Notes under the pieces: generated by a model | The model's database searches: none | What the model was told of the DNA's origin: nothing | What the model saw: the letters and a program-made list of their open reading frames with translations, nothing else | Part shown: positions 8,364-16,850 of the stretch, piece by piece | Layout of the letters: each line of letters starts with the position of its first letter | Numbering within the stretch: position 1 is the first letter of the stretch | Assembly (NCBI GenBank): GCA_013359135.1 | Contig: JABWCN010000036.1 | Coordinates: forward strand, 1-42,988 | DNA: 42,988 nucleotides | Origin: Pseudobdellovibrionaceae bacterium | GTDB lineage: Bacteria > Bdellovibrionota > Bdellovibrionia > Bdellovibrionales > Bdellovibrionaceae | Reading direction: 5' to 3' | Made by a program: the position numbers and the translations under genes

Positions 8364-11168
8364 TTAGGGTTTAGCCGTTGATGACGGCATCCTATTTATA
8401 AACTTTTTATTTTCGTTTTGCCATTCGTGTGAACGCAGCTGTTCTTTAGACATTTTTTTCCAAATATCTGAATTTTCTCCTTTGAAAGAACTCCAGACCT
8501 CGGAAGCTTTTTGAATTTTTCCAATATCAAAATAAATCTGTCCAACACGATAACGAGCTGAAGCCAGGGGTATTTTATCTTCATAATTTTCTAGTAGTTT
8601 TTCATACCACAACAAAGCTACGTCATAATTTTTATCATCATCATTTAATTTAGCTAACTTCTCTAAAGCTTTCTTATGGATATCGAAATTAACTAACTTT
8701 GTGTCTTCCATAAGTTGGTCAATTTTTTCTAGTGACTTTAAGGCTTGATTCTTTTTATTTTGCTTTAGTTCTAATTCACTTAATTTCAAATAAGGCTCAG
8801 CAATTAACTCGGGCTTACCACTCCAGTATTTTAGTAACTCCGTTAGGTATAGTTCTGCAGTCTCCAGATCACCACGTCTTTCATTCAAAGCCGTTGCCAA
8901 AAGCACTCTTTCAATTTGTTGAGCTTCCGACAACTGATGTGGATCTTTAATAGCCTTCAAATATTCAAAAGCTTTTTTATAATTTTTGTTTTCATTTTCT
9001 ACAGCCGCCAATCTAAGATTGAGCAAACTTTCAGGAGGCAATTTTTCCTTAAGAAGACGTTCTTTTCCCTCTTTACTTCCTTTATATGAATATATTTTAT
9101 TTAAAACTTCATTATAATACTTAATCGCAGGTTCAAAAACTCCACCTTGCTCATAAGCTTTTCCAACTTGATATTTAATATCCATACGTGTAGATGGTTT
9201 TAACCAGTTATCAAAATAAGAATTATAAATTTTTAAGCCTTCAAGAAAATTACCTTTATCCACAGCTGATTCAATTTTATCATAAATATTAGAAACAATT
9301 CGTTTTGAAAACAGATTTCTATCAACAATAGTCGGATTTGCTTTATAGTAGTCAATTAATAAATTTAAAGCTTTATCAAAATCCTTGCGTTGTTGATACC
9401 CTTCGGCAATTAAAACTGTGGCGAACTGTTGAATTCCAGAAAGTTCTGATTTTTTTGCTAAGTCAGCAATTTCTTTAACAGTACTCTGAACTTCTTTTTC
9501 TTTCATTCCTTTCATTTTAGCTGTCATCAAACGAAGCTTAGCAACGATAGCATATGGATTATCTCCATTACGAAAATTAGTTTCAAGATAAGCACCTACG
9601 ACTTTAGTTTTATCAGCTCCAAGAATCTCTAACAACTCACCAACTCTTGTCATAGCAAAGGGAGTAAATTTATCTTGTGGAAATTTTTTAATAAAGTCTC
9701 TGTATGTATTAAGACTCTCCTTGTATTCCTCTAATAAAAACTCTGCTTGGGCTTGATTGTAATAAGCATTTGGAAAACTATACTCACTTTTAGGATATTT
9801 TTTTATTGCTGCTTTATATTCATTGATAGCATTATCAAATTTTCGTTCATTAAACTTCACGTCTCCTTTTCTGTAACAAGCTTCAGCTTTAATATCATCG
9901 TAGATCGTGGCTTGTTCCAATTTTTCTAATGATTTATAAGACTCATCGAATTGTTTAAGCTTTAAATAACTTAACGCCACTCCCAGTGAAGCTAAATCCG
10001 CAGAAAAAGAACCTTTTTTATTCCAAAGTTCTTGTTTATTATGGTTTTGAAAAAGCCTCAGTGAGTTAAAATAATCTTTCTTATCAAAAGCATAGATGCC
10101 CAATAGCAAAGAATAACGTTCACTCATAGGATGCTGAGGATTTTTCTCTACAGTTTCTCTCATCATCTGGGTTGCTATATCATAATCATGAACCTGGTTC
10201 TTATTTTTCCACTCTTCAATATGAATTTTTATTTTCATATTTTTTACCAAATCAAGATACTCAGACTCAGGATACTTTTCCATAAACCAGTCATAAGTTT
10301 TAAAAAAAACTTGGTATCGTTTATTATCTAATAAAGTTTGTAAAAGCCTGACATGCTTATTTTCTGGAGTGTCTTTAGGAATCACTTCAAAAACACTCTC
10401 TGCTTTTTTTACTTTATTCCACTCCTCCACTGGTAAATCCAAATCAGGATATGGGATATAATAGTTTTCTTTACTTAAAATAATTGCTTCTTCTTTAATC
10501 TCGTAATCTTTAAGCGTAAATCTCTCATAAAAAGGATCAGCTCCATCATAAATACCAGCAAATGTATTTTTTGAATTTTTTATTTCTCCCGATGTACTCC
10601 CAGACGAACTAATCTCCATGAAATCAGCCGTAGCTGGTTTTCTTATTGAGCTAATCTCCTTGCTATTTTTTTGTTCAGCCTTGTTAAGTGCCTTTGCTTT
10701 TAAATCTCTTGTTTTTAAAGGTTCAGCTGAATTTTTAGCAGGAGAGGCCGTTGGGGTTTTTTGGTACAAATCAATCACTAATCTTGAAGGATTCTCAACA
10801 AGGTAATCAAAAGACTCTAATGCCTCTTTTAGCAGTAACCGAATGAGAGTTTTATTATTTTCAGCCTTTTCATTAATTTCTACTTTTTGAATAAAATTAG
10901 ATTTAAAACTCAAAAAACTTTTGATTGTCTCTTGATCCATTGGATCAATAAGTATATCAATGGAGTAATTTTTTTTATCGGCTTTAGTTTGTAGATCATA
11001 TTGCCAATTTTCCTTGCCTGAAAACTCTAAGTGAATAGTTTCATCCTGATAAGATATTTTACCTTTAACTCGACTTTCAGCCCTAACCTGTGATAAGAAG
11101 GCCACTGAAAATAAAATACTGATGATAAAAAAATGCATTTCATTTTTAGGTATGTTAAATTTCTTCAT
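8364..11168 (-). CDS. Large exported TPR protein with AMIN-like N-terminus, first gene of the flagellar operon
   Basis: 934 residues. A signal peptide spans about residues 1-30 (cleavage near QVRA-ES). Residues 32-140 form a beta-rich AMIN-like region ending RLVIDLYQK, a domain known from cell-envelope proteins. After a Ser/Lys-rich linker, residues 270-900 are helical tetratricopeptide repeats, with units such as YNQAQAEFLLEEYKESLNTY. It is probably periplasmic or envelope-attached and may scaffold flagellar assembly through the wall; this is inference from location. Two starts are possible: ATG at 11168, which lies about 4 nt after a sigma-54 start site, or the internal ATG at 11138. Neither has a clear Shine-Dalgarno sequence. 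Confidence 0.8.
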   Translation of the reverse strand: MKKFNIPKNEMHFFIISILFSVAFLSQVRAESRVKGKISYQDETIHLEFSGKENWQYDLQTKADKKNYSIDILIDPMDQETIKSFLSFKSNFIQKVEINEKAENNKTLIRLLLKEALESFDYLVENPSRLVIDLYQKTPTASPAKNSAEPLKTRDLKAKALNKAEQKNSKEISSIRKPATADFMEISSSGSTSGEIKNSKNTFAGIYDGADPFYERFTLKDYEIKEEAIILSKENYYIPYPDLDLPVEEWNKVKKAESVFEVIPKDTPENKHVRLLQTLLDNKRYQVFFKTYDWFMEKYPESEYLDLVKNMKIKIHIEEWKNKNQVHDYDIATQMMRETVEKNPQHPMSERYSLLLGIYAFDKKDYFNSLRLFQNHNKQELWNKKGSFSADLASLGVALSYLKLKQFDESYKSLEKLEQATIYDDIKAEACYRKGDVKFNERKFDNAINEYKAAIKKYPKSEYSFPNAYYNQAQAEFLLEEYKESLNTYRDFIKKFPQDKFTPFAMTRVGELLEILGADKTKVVGAYLETNFRNGDNPYAIVAKLRLMTAKMKGMKEKEVQSTVKEIADLAKKSELSGIQQFATVLIAEGYQQRKDFDKALNLLIDYYKANPTIVDRNLFSKRIVSNIYDKIESAVDKGNFLEGLKIYNSYFDNWLKPSTRMDIKYQVGKAYEQGGVFEPAIKYYNEVLNKIYSYKGSKEGKERLLKEKLPPESLLNLRLAAVENENKNYKKAFEYLKAIKDPHQLSEAQQIERVLLATALNERRGDLETAELYLTELLKYWSGKPELIAEPYLKLSELELKQNKKNQALKSLEKIDQLMEDTKLVNFDIHKKALEKLAKLNDDDKNYDVALLWYEKLLENYEDKIPLASARYRVGQIYFDIGKIQKASEVWSSFKGENSDIWKKMSKEQLRSHEWQNENKKFINRMPSSTAKP

Positions 11169-11180
11169 TCAGGAATTTTA

Positions 11181-11199
11181 ATTGCACATTAAATGCCAA
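11181..11199 (-). promoter_or_regulatory. Sigma-54 (RpoN)-like promoter for the flagellar operon
   Basis: On the minus strand the sequence reads TTGGCATTTAATGTGCAAT. The GG and GC elements are separated by exactly 10 nt, as the -24/-12 sigma-54 promoter requires. It matches TGGCAC in five of six bases and TTGC in three of four. The predicted start site is near 11172, only a few nt before the TPR gene ATG. Confidence 0.5.
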
Positions 11200-11254
11200 G
11201 GAATTGATTACCGACCTAGTGCTGGATTAATTAGTCCAACAAGTCTGAAAAATG

Positions 11255-11281
11255 AAAAATGCTTTAGTGGTTAGCCGAAAA
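11255..11281 (+). promoter_or_regulatory. Weak sigma-28-like promoter upstream of the mla operon
   Basis: GCCGAAAA (11274-11281) matches the sigma-28 -10 element in seven of eight bases. Fifteen nt upstream is AAAA instead of TAAA. It points to the lipoprotein gene 87 nt downstream of a predicted start near 11288. The weak -35 makes this tentative. Confidence 0.25.
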
Positions 11282-11374
11282 CTTTTGACTGACCCTTGGA
11301 AAGTGACATTTTTATGACGGTCTGGTTTTTGATTTTGACGTTATTTTTTTTCAAAAATTGACGATAGGAGTTAC

Positions 11375-11875
11375 ATGAAAAACCACAAACTATTTTCTTT
11401 GATTATTCTCTTTCTAATTCCATTTTGTCTGACTGGTTGTATTAGTATTGGCATTTCTAGCTCTCCTGAGCCTGCTAAAAATTTAAGTTATGAATCACCC
11501 AAAGCTCCTTTTAGCGCCCACAAGATCAAAACCGGCGATAAAATTTGGTTATCTGAAAAGACTGGAAACTCTATCTCATTTATTTCTGATTGTTCTCTAA
11601 ATTCTGACCCTAGCTTAGAGGCTCTTGAGATTGATGCTCTTTCTGGAATTGAAAATATAGAAGTTCAAGAAACAAATACTTTAGAATATAATCAAAGAAA
11701 AGCCAAGAAGACGGTTGCCAAAGGTTCTGTCGATGGCATCAAAATAAAAGTGAAAGTTATTTCTTTCAAAAAAAATTCCTGTAACTACAATCTCCTTTTT
11801 GCTGGAAAACAAGAACGATTTGAAAGTGAATTATCAGACTTTGATAAATTCGCAGAAAGTTTTAAGGCACCTTGA
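11375..11875 (+). CDS. Small lipoprotein of unknown function, first gene of the mla operon
   Basis: 166 residues with a lipoprotein signal peptide and lipobox LTGC (Cys22). No domain is recognised in the mature part, which is polar with a KVKVIS..KN beta-rich C-terminus. A GATAGGAG element precedes the ATG. Its stop overlaps the mlaE ATG (TGATG), so it is co-translated with the transporter. It could be an outer-membrane or inner-membrane partner of the MCE protein; that is inferred only from the operon. Confidence 0.75.
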   Translation: MKNHKLFSLIILFLIPFCLTGCISIGISSSPEPAKNLSYESPKAPFSAHKIKTGDKIWLSEKTGNSISFISDCSLNSDPSLEALEIDALSGIENIEVQETNTLEYNQRKAKKTVAKGSVDGIKIKVKVISFKKNSCNYNLLFAGKQERFESELSDFDKFAESFKAP

Positions 11876-12666
11876 TGGAATTAATCCTTAATTCTCCATT
11901 GATTCTCTTTTTCCATGAAATGGTCTACTTTTTTGGTGGAATCGGAGTTTTATCCTATCAAATTATTCGTGATTTATTTAAAGGACCCTTTTATTGGCGT
12001 CTGACTTTAGATCAAGTTTTCCATGTAGGAAATCGCTCTTTACCTCTGATCGTCATTACAGCCATAAGCACAGGAATGGTTATGTCACTTCAGTTTGGTT
12101 TAGGACTAGAAAAATTTGGTGGTAAACTTTACGTTCCAAAATTAGTTTCCATCACTGTCCTCAGAGAGATGGGCCCCGTTTTCACCTCTTTAATGGTTGC
12201 AGCAAGGGTAGGTGCTGGTTTCGCATCAGAAATAGGCAGCATGGTCGTAACTCAACAAATCGATGCTATAAGAGCTTTGGGTACCTCACCTATAAAAAAA
12301 ATTGTTATTCCTAGAGTCCTGGCAACTTTCATTTCTTTGCCAATTTTAGTGGCCCTTTCTAATTTGATTAGTAATTTCGGAGGACTTCTAGTTGGTTATT
12401 CAGAGCTTAAACTTGACCCTAATTTTTATATTCTTAAAATTTTAACCACAGTCACCCTGACAGATTACTTTTCTGGTTTTGGAAAAAGCTTCTTTTTTGC
12501 CATTTTCATAGCTGTACCTTCTTGTTATTTTGGACTTACGGTTAAGAATGGAACTAAAGAAGTTGGGATTGCAACAACCAAAGCCGTGGTCGTTTCTTCT
12601 ATTTTAGTCCTTGTTGGGGACTTCTTTTTATCTAAATTATTTTGGATATTAGAAAAGATGACATAA
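11875..12666 (+). CDS. mlaE: MlaE-type ABC transporter permease
   Basis: 263 residues from the ATG at 11875, which shares a base with the previous stop. A TTG one codon upstream is possible but unnecessary. Several membrane helices are visible, with the family motif REMGPVFTSLMVAARVGAGF followed by ASEIGSMVVTQQIDAIRALG. It is the integral membrane part of an MCE/Mla complex that moves phospholipids between the inner membrane and the outer membrane. Confidence 0.94.
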   Translation: MELILNSPLILFFHEMVYFFGGIGVLSYQIIRDLFKGPFYWRLTLDQVFHVGNRSLPLIVITAISTGMVMSLQFGLGLEKFGGKLYVPKLVSITVLREMGPVFTSLMVAARVGAGFASEIGSMVVTQQIDAIRALGTSPIKKIVIPRVLATFISLPILVALSNLISNFGGLLVGYSELKLDPNFYILKILTTVTLTDYFSGFGKSFFFAIFIAVPSCYFGLTVKNGTKEVGIATTKAVVVSSILVLVGDFFLSKLFWILEKMT

Positions 12667-12680
12667 ATGGATAATTATTT

Positions 12681-13406
12681 ATGATTGAAGTTAAAAATTT
12701 TAGAAAATCTTTCGGAAAAAAACTGATTCATGCCGACGTTTCATTTAACGTTAAAAAGGGCGAATGCATGGGGCTTATTGGCGGTTCAGGAGCCGGCAAA
12801 AGTGTTATCTTACGTAGTCTAATAGGTCTGGAAAAACCAGATAGTGGTGAGATTCTAATTGATGGTGAAAATATCGCTAAACTTAGAGAAAACCAACTCG
12901 TTTCCATCAGAAAAAAAGTGGCTTATGTCTTCCAAGGTGGTGCATTGTTTGACTCTATGACGGTGTTTGAAAATCTGGCTTATCCACTAAAAGAACACAC
13001 GCAACTTAATGAGTCTGAAATGAGAAGCATGATCATAACTCAGTTAGGTGAATTTGGCCTAGCAAATAGTGAACATCTTTTCCCTGGAAATTTGTCAGGG
13101 GGAATGCAAAAAAGAGTGGGCTTAGCAAGAGCTTTGATGATGCATCCTCAAGTAGTTTTATATGATGAACCTACGGCAGGATTAGACCCCTACAACACTA
13201 AAAAAATTCAAGAACATATTTTGAAACTCAAAGCACAAGGTATGACTTCTATCTTGGTTACTCATGATATGCCCACCGCCTTTGCAGTGTGTGATCGTAT
13301 GTGCTTTTTACTTCACGGTAAAATAGAATTTCAAGGGAAAGTTGAAGAAATTCAAGAAGACAAAACTGGAATTGTACATAAATTTATCAATGGTGAGGAA
13401 CATTAA
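12681..13406 (+). CDS. mlaF: MlaF-type ABC transporter ATPase
   Basis: 241 residues. Walker A is GGSGAGKS (about 34-41), the signature is LSGGMQKRVGLARAL, Walker B is VVLYDEPTAGLDP, and the switch histidine is in VTHD. The signature with MQKR and the position between mlaE and mlaD identify the MlaF type and not a generic importer. It drives the lipid transporter. It begins 14 nt after mlaE and its stop overlaps mlaD by 1 nt. Confidence 0.94.
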   Translation: MIEVKNFRKSFGKKLIHADVSFNVKKGECMGLIGGSGAGKSVILRSLIGLEKPDSGEILIDGENIAKLRENQLVSIRKKVAYVFQGGALFDSMTVFENLAYPLKEHTQLNESEMRSMIITQLGEFGLANSEHLFPGNLSGGMQKRVGLARALMMHPQVVLYDEPTAGLDPYNTKKIQEHILKLKAQGMTSILVTHDMPTAFAVCDRMCFLLHGKIEFQGKVEEIQEDKTGIVHKFINGEEH

Positions 13407-14221
13407 TGGAATCAAGTTTAAAGAATCAACTTAAAGTAGGAATTTTCGTTACTGTTGGAATCATTGCCATCATGGGTAGTATTTTCATGCTTGGAGCCAA
13501 TAAAGCACTTTTTTCTAACTTTGCTCACCTTTATGCTGAGTTTGAAAATGTTCAAGGGCTTGCTAGAGGTAGTGTGGTCTCACTTTCTGGAGTCGTGATT
13601 GGAAATGTAGAAAAGATAGAATTTGTTTCAGAGAAAAATGCTCTCAAAGTTGATATGAAAATTGAAGATGGCTTTTTAGAGCGCGTTTTCGAAGGTTCAC
13701 AAGTTGAAATTCGAACTCAAGGCGCACTAGGAGATAAATACATTTACGTCATTCCTGGAAATCCTAAAAGTAAAAATGTCGTCAATGGCTCCACCTTACC
13801 CGTAGCTAAATCCACTGATTTACTTAATGTTCTGTCGGAACGAGGTAAAGAAAGTGAAAAAATATTTGATATTATTAATGAGGTCTATAAGTTAACTAAG
13901 ACTTTAAACCAGGACAATAAAATTGGTACCTTAATAAATAACTTAACGAATAGCTCTGAAGACATGAAAAAAGTAAGTGAGAAATCTTTAAAGCTTGTCT
14001 CTGAGTTTTCCGATGGAAAGTCGACGGCTTTACAGTTTAAAAACTCTGTAGACAAAATGAATAATATTTTGACAAAAATTGATAAGGGAGAAGGTACTCT
14101 GGGAGCTTTAATTAACGATTCTACACTCCACGAACAACTAAAATCTCTAGTTGGAGGAAGTCAAAGAAAGAACCACGTCAAATCTGTGATTAGAAGTTCA
14201 ATAGAAAAAGCTGAAGATTAA
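13406..14221 (+). CDS. mlaD: MlaD-type MCE-domain lipid-binding protein
   Basis: 271 residues. One N-terminal membrane helix (about 9-30) is followed by an MCE domain (about 38-120; FENVQGLARGSVVSLSGVVI). A helical tail follows (SSEDMKKVSEKSLKLV and GEGTLGALINDSTLHEQL). This single-MCE architecture forms a hexameric ring on the periplasmic side of MlaE. No mlaC (periplasmic shuttle) or mlaB (STAS) gene follows, so those parts are elsewhere or replaced. Confidence 0.92.
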   Translation: MESSLKNQLKVGIFVTVGIIAIMGSIFMLGANKALFSNFAHLYAEFENVQGLARGSVVSLSGVVIGNVEKIEFVSEKNALKVDMKIEDGFLERVFEGSQVEIRTQGALGDKYIYVIPGNPKSKNVVNGSTLPVAKSTDLLNVLSERGKESEKIFDIINEVYKLTKTLNQDNKIGTLINNLTNSSEDMKKVSEKSLKLVSEFSDGKSTALQFKNSVDKMNNILTKIDKGEGTLGALINDSTLHEQLKSLVGGSQRKNHVKSVIRSSIEKAED

Positions 14222-14244
14222 CAACGACGGACAAGGAGATAGTC

Positions 14245-14658
14245 ATGGCTAATAATTTTTTTCAGTGGGATCAAGGAAAATACAGTATCGAAGTACCTAC
14301 AATGGATAAGGAGCATCAACAGCTAATTGCCATCATGAACAAACTTTATGAAAAACATAGCCTCAAAGCAAGTAAACAGGAACTTGCAACGACTCTTAAA
14401 GAGCTAGGCGACTTTGTTGTCAAACATTTCAAAGATGAAGAAGAATATTTTTCTAAAATTCCTGAATACAGTAAAAAAGAAGTACATAAAAAAATTCATC
14501 AAGAGCTGATCAGTAAATTTACTGGACATGTAAAACAATTTGAAAAAGAAGGTGTTTTAAAAGATGATTTCTTTACCTTCCTCAAGGTTTGGCTAACAGC
14601 ACATATTGCTGGCGTAGACATGAACTATGGTAAGGGACTAGTCAAAAAAGCAGGTTAA
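14245..14658 (+). CDS. Bacteriohemerythrin
   Basis: 137 residues, a single-domain hemerythrin. The di-iron ligands can be read off: His24 in DKEHQQLI, His61 and Glu65 in HFKDEEEYF, His81 and His85 in HKKIHQELI, and His120 and Asp125 in TAHIAGVD. These proteins bind O2 (or NO) in the cytoplasm and are often linked to aerotaxis or O2 supply. It starts 23 nt after mlaD with an AAGGAGA element, so it is probably in the same transcript, without an obvious functional link. Confidence 0.95.
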   Translation: MANNFFQWDQGKYSIEVPTMDKEHQQLIAIMNKLYEKHSLKASKQELATTLKELGDFVVKHFKDEEEYFSKIPEYSKKEVHKKIHQELISKFTGHVKQFEKEGVLKDDFFTFLKVWLTAHIAGVDMNYGKGLVKKAG

Positions 14659-14670
14659 TACTTACGTTTA

Positions 14671-14710
14671 TTTTAAATCTTAATTTGCTGCAGCAACTTA
14701 AGATTTAAAA
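14671..14710. terminator. 40-bp near-perfect palindrome between hemerythrin and livJ
   Basis: A perfect 13-bp inverted repeat (TTTTAAATCTTAA at 14671-14683 and its complement at 14698-14710) encloses TTGCTGCAGCAA, itself a perfect 12-bp palindrome. The whole 40 bp is symmetric except one T/C pair. As RNA it forms a long stem. The tail after it has no strong U-run, so it may be a terminator for the upstream operon or a symmetric protein-binding site. Confidence 0.55.
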
Positions 14711-14764
14711 TTGACCCTCTCTTTAAATCTAGGGACAGTGTTTGATTGTAAGGAGAAGGTAACA

Positions 14765-15895
14765 ATGCGTATATTAAAATTTCTTAACCTCTTAATTTTA
14801 TCCATCACTTTTGTTGTTTCATGTACAAAAAAAGAGGATGTAATTCTTGTTGGTGAATATGGTTCCCTCACTGGGGACGATGCCACTTTTGGAATTTCAA
14901 CTAACAAAGGTATTAAAATGGCTTTTGATGAAATTAACGCTAAAGGCGGCATCAAAGGAAAAAAAATCAAATTGATCACTGAGGACAATCAAGGGAAAAA
15001 TGAAGAAACAGCTAAAGTTGTAAATCGTCTCATCACTCAAGATAAAGTAGTTGCTTTGTTAGGCGAAGTGGCGTCTGCTCGATCCTTAATAGCTGGCCCT
15101 ATAGCTCAAAAAAATGGCATTCCTATGGTTTCTCCAAGCTCTACTAATCCTGATGTGACTGAAAAGGGAGATTTCATCTTTAGGGTTTGTTTCATTGACC
15201 CTTTCCAAGGTTTTGTGATGGCTAAATTTGCCTCGCAAAATTTGAATGTAAAAAAAGCAGCCATTCTTCGTAAAACAGGAGATGCTTACAGTGAAGGTCT
15301 AGCAAATGTTTTTTCAACTGAATTTAAAAAAATGGGTGGAGAAATTGTAGCTGACCTTAGTTATCAAAATAAAGATATCGACTTTAAAGGCCAACTCACC
15401 GAATTTAAAGCTAAAAAACCTGAAGTTATTTTCATACCAAGTTACTATGGCGATGTTGGTATGATAGCCCAACAGGCACGACAACTAGATGTAAAGTCAA
15501 CTCTGCTAGGGGGGGATGGCTGGGACTCTCCGAAGTTACATGAAATAGGTAAAGAAGCCATCAATGGTAGTTACTTTTCAAATCATTATACCACTGAATC
15601 TACAGATCCTGTCGTTGTCGAGTTCATTAAAAAATTTAAAGAAAGATATAATAACGAAACTCCAGACGGTTTGGCTGCCTTAGGCTACGATGCTGCAAAA
15701 ATTTTGGCTGAAGCTATGGAAAGAACAAAAGATGTTTCTTCAATTCAAATTCGCGATGAACTTGCTAAAACAAAAGATTTTGTTGGCGTTACTGGAAAGA
15801 TAACTATCAATGAAAAACGAAATGCAGTGAAAAGTGCAGTTGTAGTTCAAGTTGAAAATGAAAAAAGAAAATATGTGACATCCGTCGCTCCCTAA
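14765..15895 (+). CDS. livJ: Branched-chain amino-acid binding protein, lipoprotein form
   Basis: 376 residues from the ATG at 14765, chosen because AAGGAGAAGG lies just upstream and the protein then begins with a lipoprotein signal (lipobox VVSC, Cys20). An upstream in-frame start at 14711 would spoil the signal. The mature part is a type I periplasmic binding protein: VGEYGSLTGDDATFGISTNK near the start, then INAKGGIKGKKIKLITEDNQ. It captures branched-chain amino acids or related amides for the downstream permease. Gram-negative LivJ is usually soluble, so the lipid anchor is notable. Confidence 0.9.
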   Translation: MRILKFLNLLILSITFVVSCTKKEDVILVGEYGSLTGDDATFGISTNKGIKMAFDEINAKGGIKGKKIKLITEDNQGKNEETAKVVNRLITQDKVVALLGEVASARSLIAGPIAQKNGIPMVSPSSTNPDVTEKGDFIFRVCFIDPFQGFVMAKFASQNLNVKKAAILRKTGDAYSEGLANVFSTEFKKMGGEIVADLSYQNKDIDFKGQLTEFKAKKPEVIFIPSYYGDVGMIAQQARQLDVKSTLLGGDGWDSPKLHEIGKEAINGSYFSNHYTTESTDPVVVEFIKKFKERYNNETPDGLAALGYDAAKILAEAMERTKDVSSIQIRDELAKTKDFVGVTGKITINEKRNAVKSAVVVQVENEKRKYVTSVAP

Positions 15896-15909
15896 TACAA
15901 AATGGAGTT

Positions 15910-16812
15910 ATGGAAGAGTTATTACAGCATTTAATAAATGGATTAAGCCTAGGAAGTATCTACTCGCTCATTGCCCTAGGCTACACGATGGTTTACGGTA
16001 TTTTACAAATGATCAACTTCGCTCATTCAGAAGTTTATATGATGGGCGCTTTCTTTGCCTACTATTCTGCTAAACTACTTAAACTAGAAAATTCTCCTAG
16101 TTTCACTACTCTGCTTATTATTTTATTTATAACCATGGCAATGTGTAGCTTACTTGCACTTTCTATTGAAAAATTCGCCTACAGACCTCTTCGAAAACAA
16201 CCAAAGCTTAATGTTCTTATAACTGCTATTGGCGTAAGTTTATTTTTGCAATATGTCGCTCAAATTATATTTGGTGCTGACCCAAAGGTATTCCCCACCC
16301 TGATTAATGATCAATTGCTGTTTGAAGTTGCTGGCGTTCCAGTTAAGTCATTTGATGTCACCATTCTTGGAGTTAGTGTTACGGCTATGTTTGCTCTACA
16401 CTTTTTGGTTTATCATACAAAACTAGGTCAAGCTATGAGAGCTGTAAGTCACAGTCCTGCTGTTGCTTCAATTCTTGGAATCAATGTGAGTCGAACTATC
16501 GCCTTCACATTTGTTGCTGGGTCATCCCTTGCGGGGATTGGAAGCATTTTAGTAGGAATTAAGTATCAAAAAATTGAGCCCATGATGGGAACTATGATTG
16601 GATTAAAAGCATTTGTAGCTGCAGTTCTTGGAGGGATCGGGAGTATTGCTGGGGCTGTTGTTGGCGGTTTAGTTCTTGGAGTTTCAGAGGTCCTAGTAGT
16701 TGTTTACGGGTCTTCTCAGTACAGAGACGCTTTGGCATTTGGAATTTTAATATTCATTTTGTTGTTTAAACCAGCAGGCATTTTTGGCAAAAACACAATA
16801 GAGAAAGTTTAA
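15910..16812 (+). CDS. livH: Branched-chain amino-acid ABC permease LivH
   Basis: 300 residues, hydrophobic throughout. Family segments include GLSLGSIYSLIALGYTMVYG near the N-terminus, MRAVSHSPAVASILGINVSR in the middle cytoplasmic loop, and KAFVAAVLGGIGSIAGAVVG. It is one half of the membrane channel of the transporter. It begins 14 nt after livJ with an AATGGAG element. Confidence 0.95.
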   Translation: MEELLQHLINGLSLGSIYSLIALGYTMVYGILQMINFAHSEVYMMGAFFAYYSAKLLKLENSPSFTTLLIILFITMAMCSLLALSIEKFAYRPLRKQPKLNVLITAIGVSLFLQYVAQIIFGADPKVFPTLINDQLLFEVAGVPVKSFDVTILGVSVTAMFALHFLVYHTKLGQAMRAVSHSPAVASILGINVSRTIAFTFVAGSSLAGIGSILVGIKYQKIEPMMGTMIGLKAFVAAVLGGIGSIAGAVVGGLVLGVSEVLVVVYGSSQYRDALAFGILIFILLFKPAGIFGKNTIEKV

Positions 16813-16850
16813 CATCACTTTTAATTAACTAAAGTAAAAAGAGAAACTTA

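Noticed and set aside
10976-10983. Perfect sigma-28 -10 (GCCGATAA on the minus strand) inside the TPR gene
   Set aside because: Fifteen bases upstream reads ATAT instead of TAAA, and the bases are explained by the codons for Lys-Ala-Asp-Lys.
14711-14764. TTG-initiated extension of livJ
   Set aside because: It would place 18 polar residues before the lipoprotein signal, and the internal ATG has a strong ribosome-binding site.
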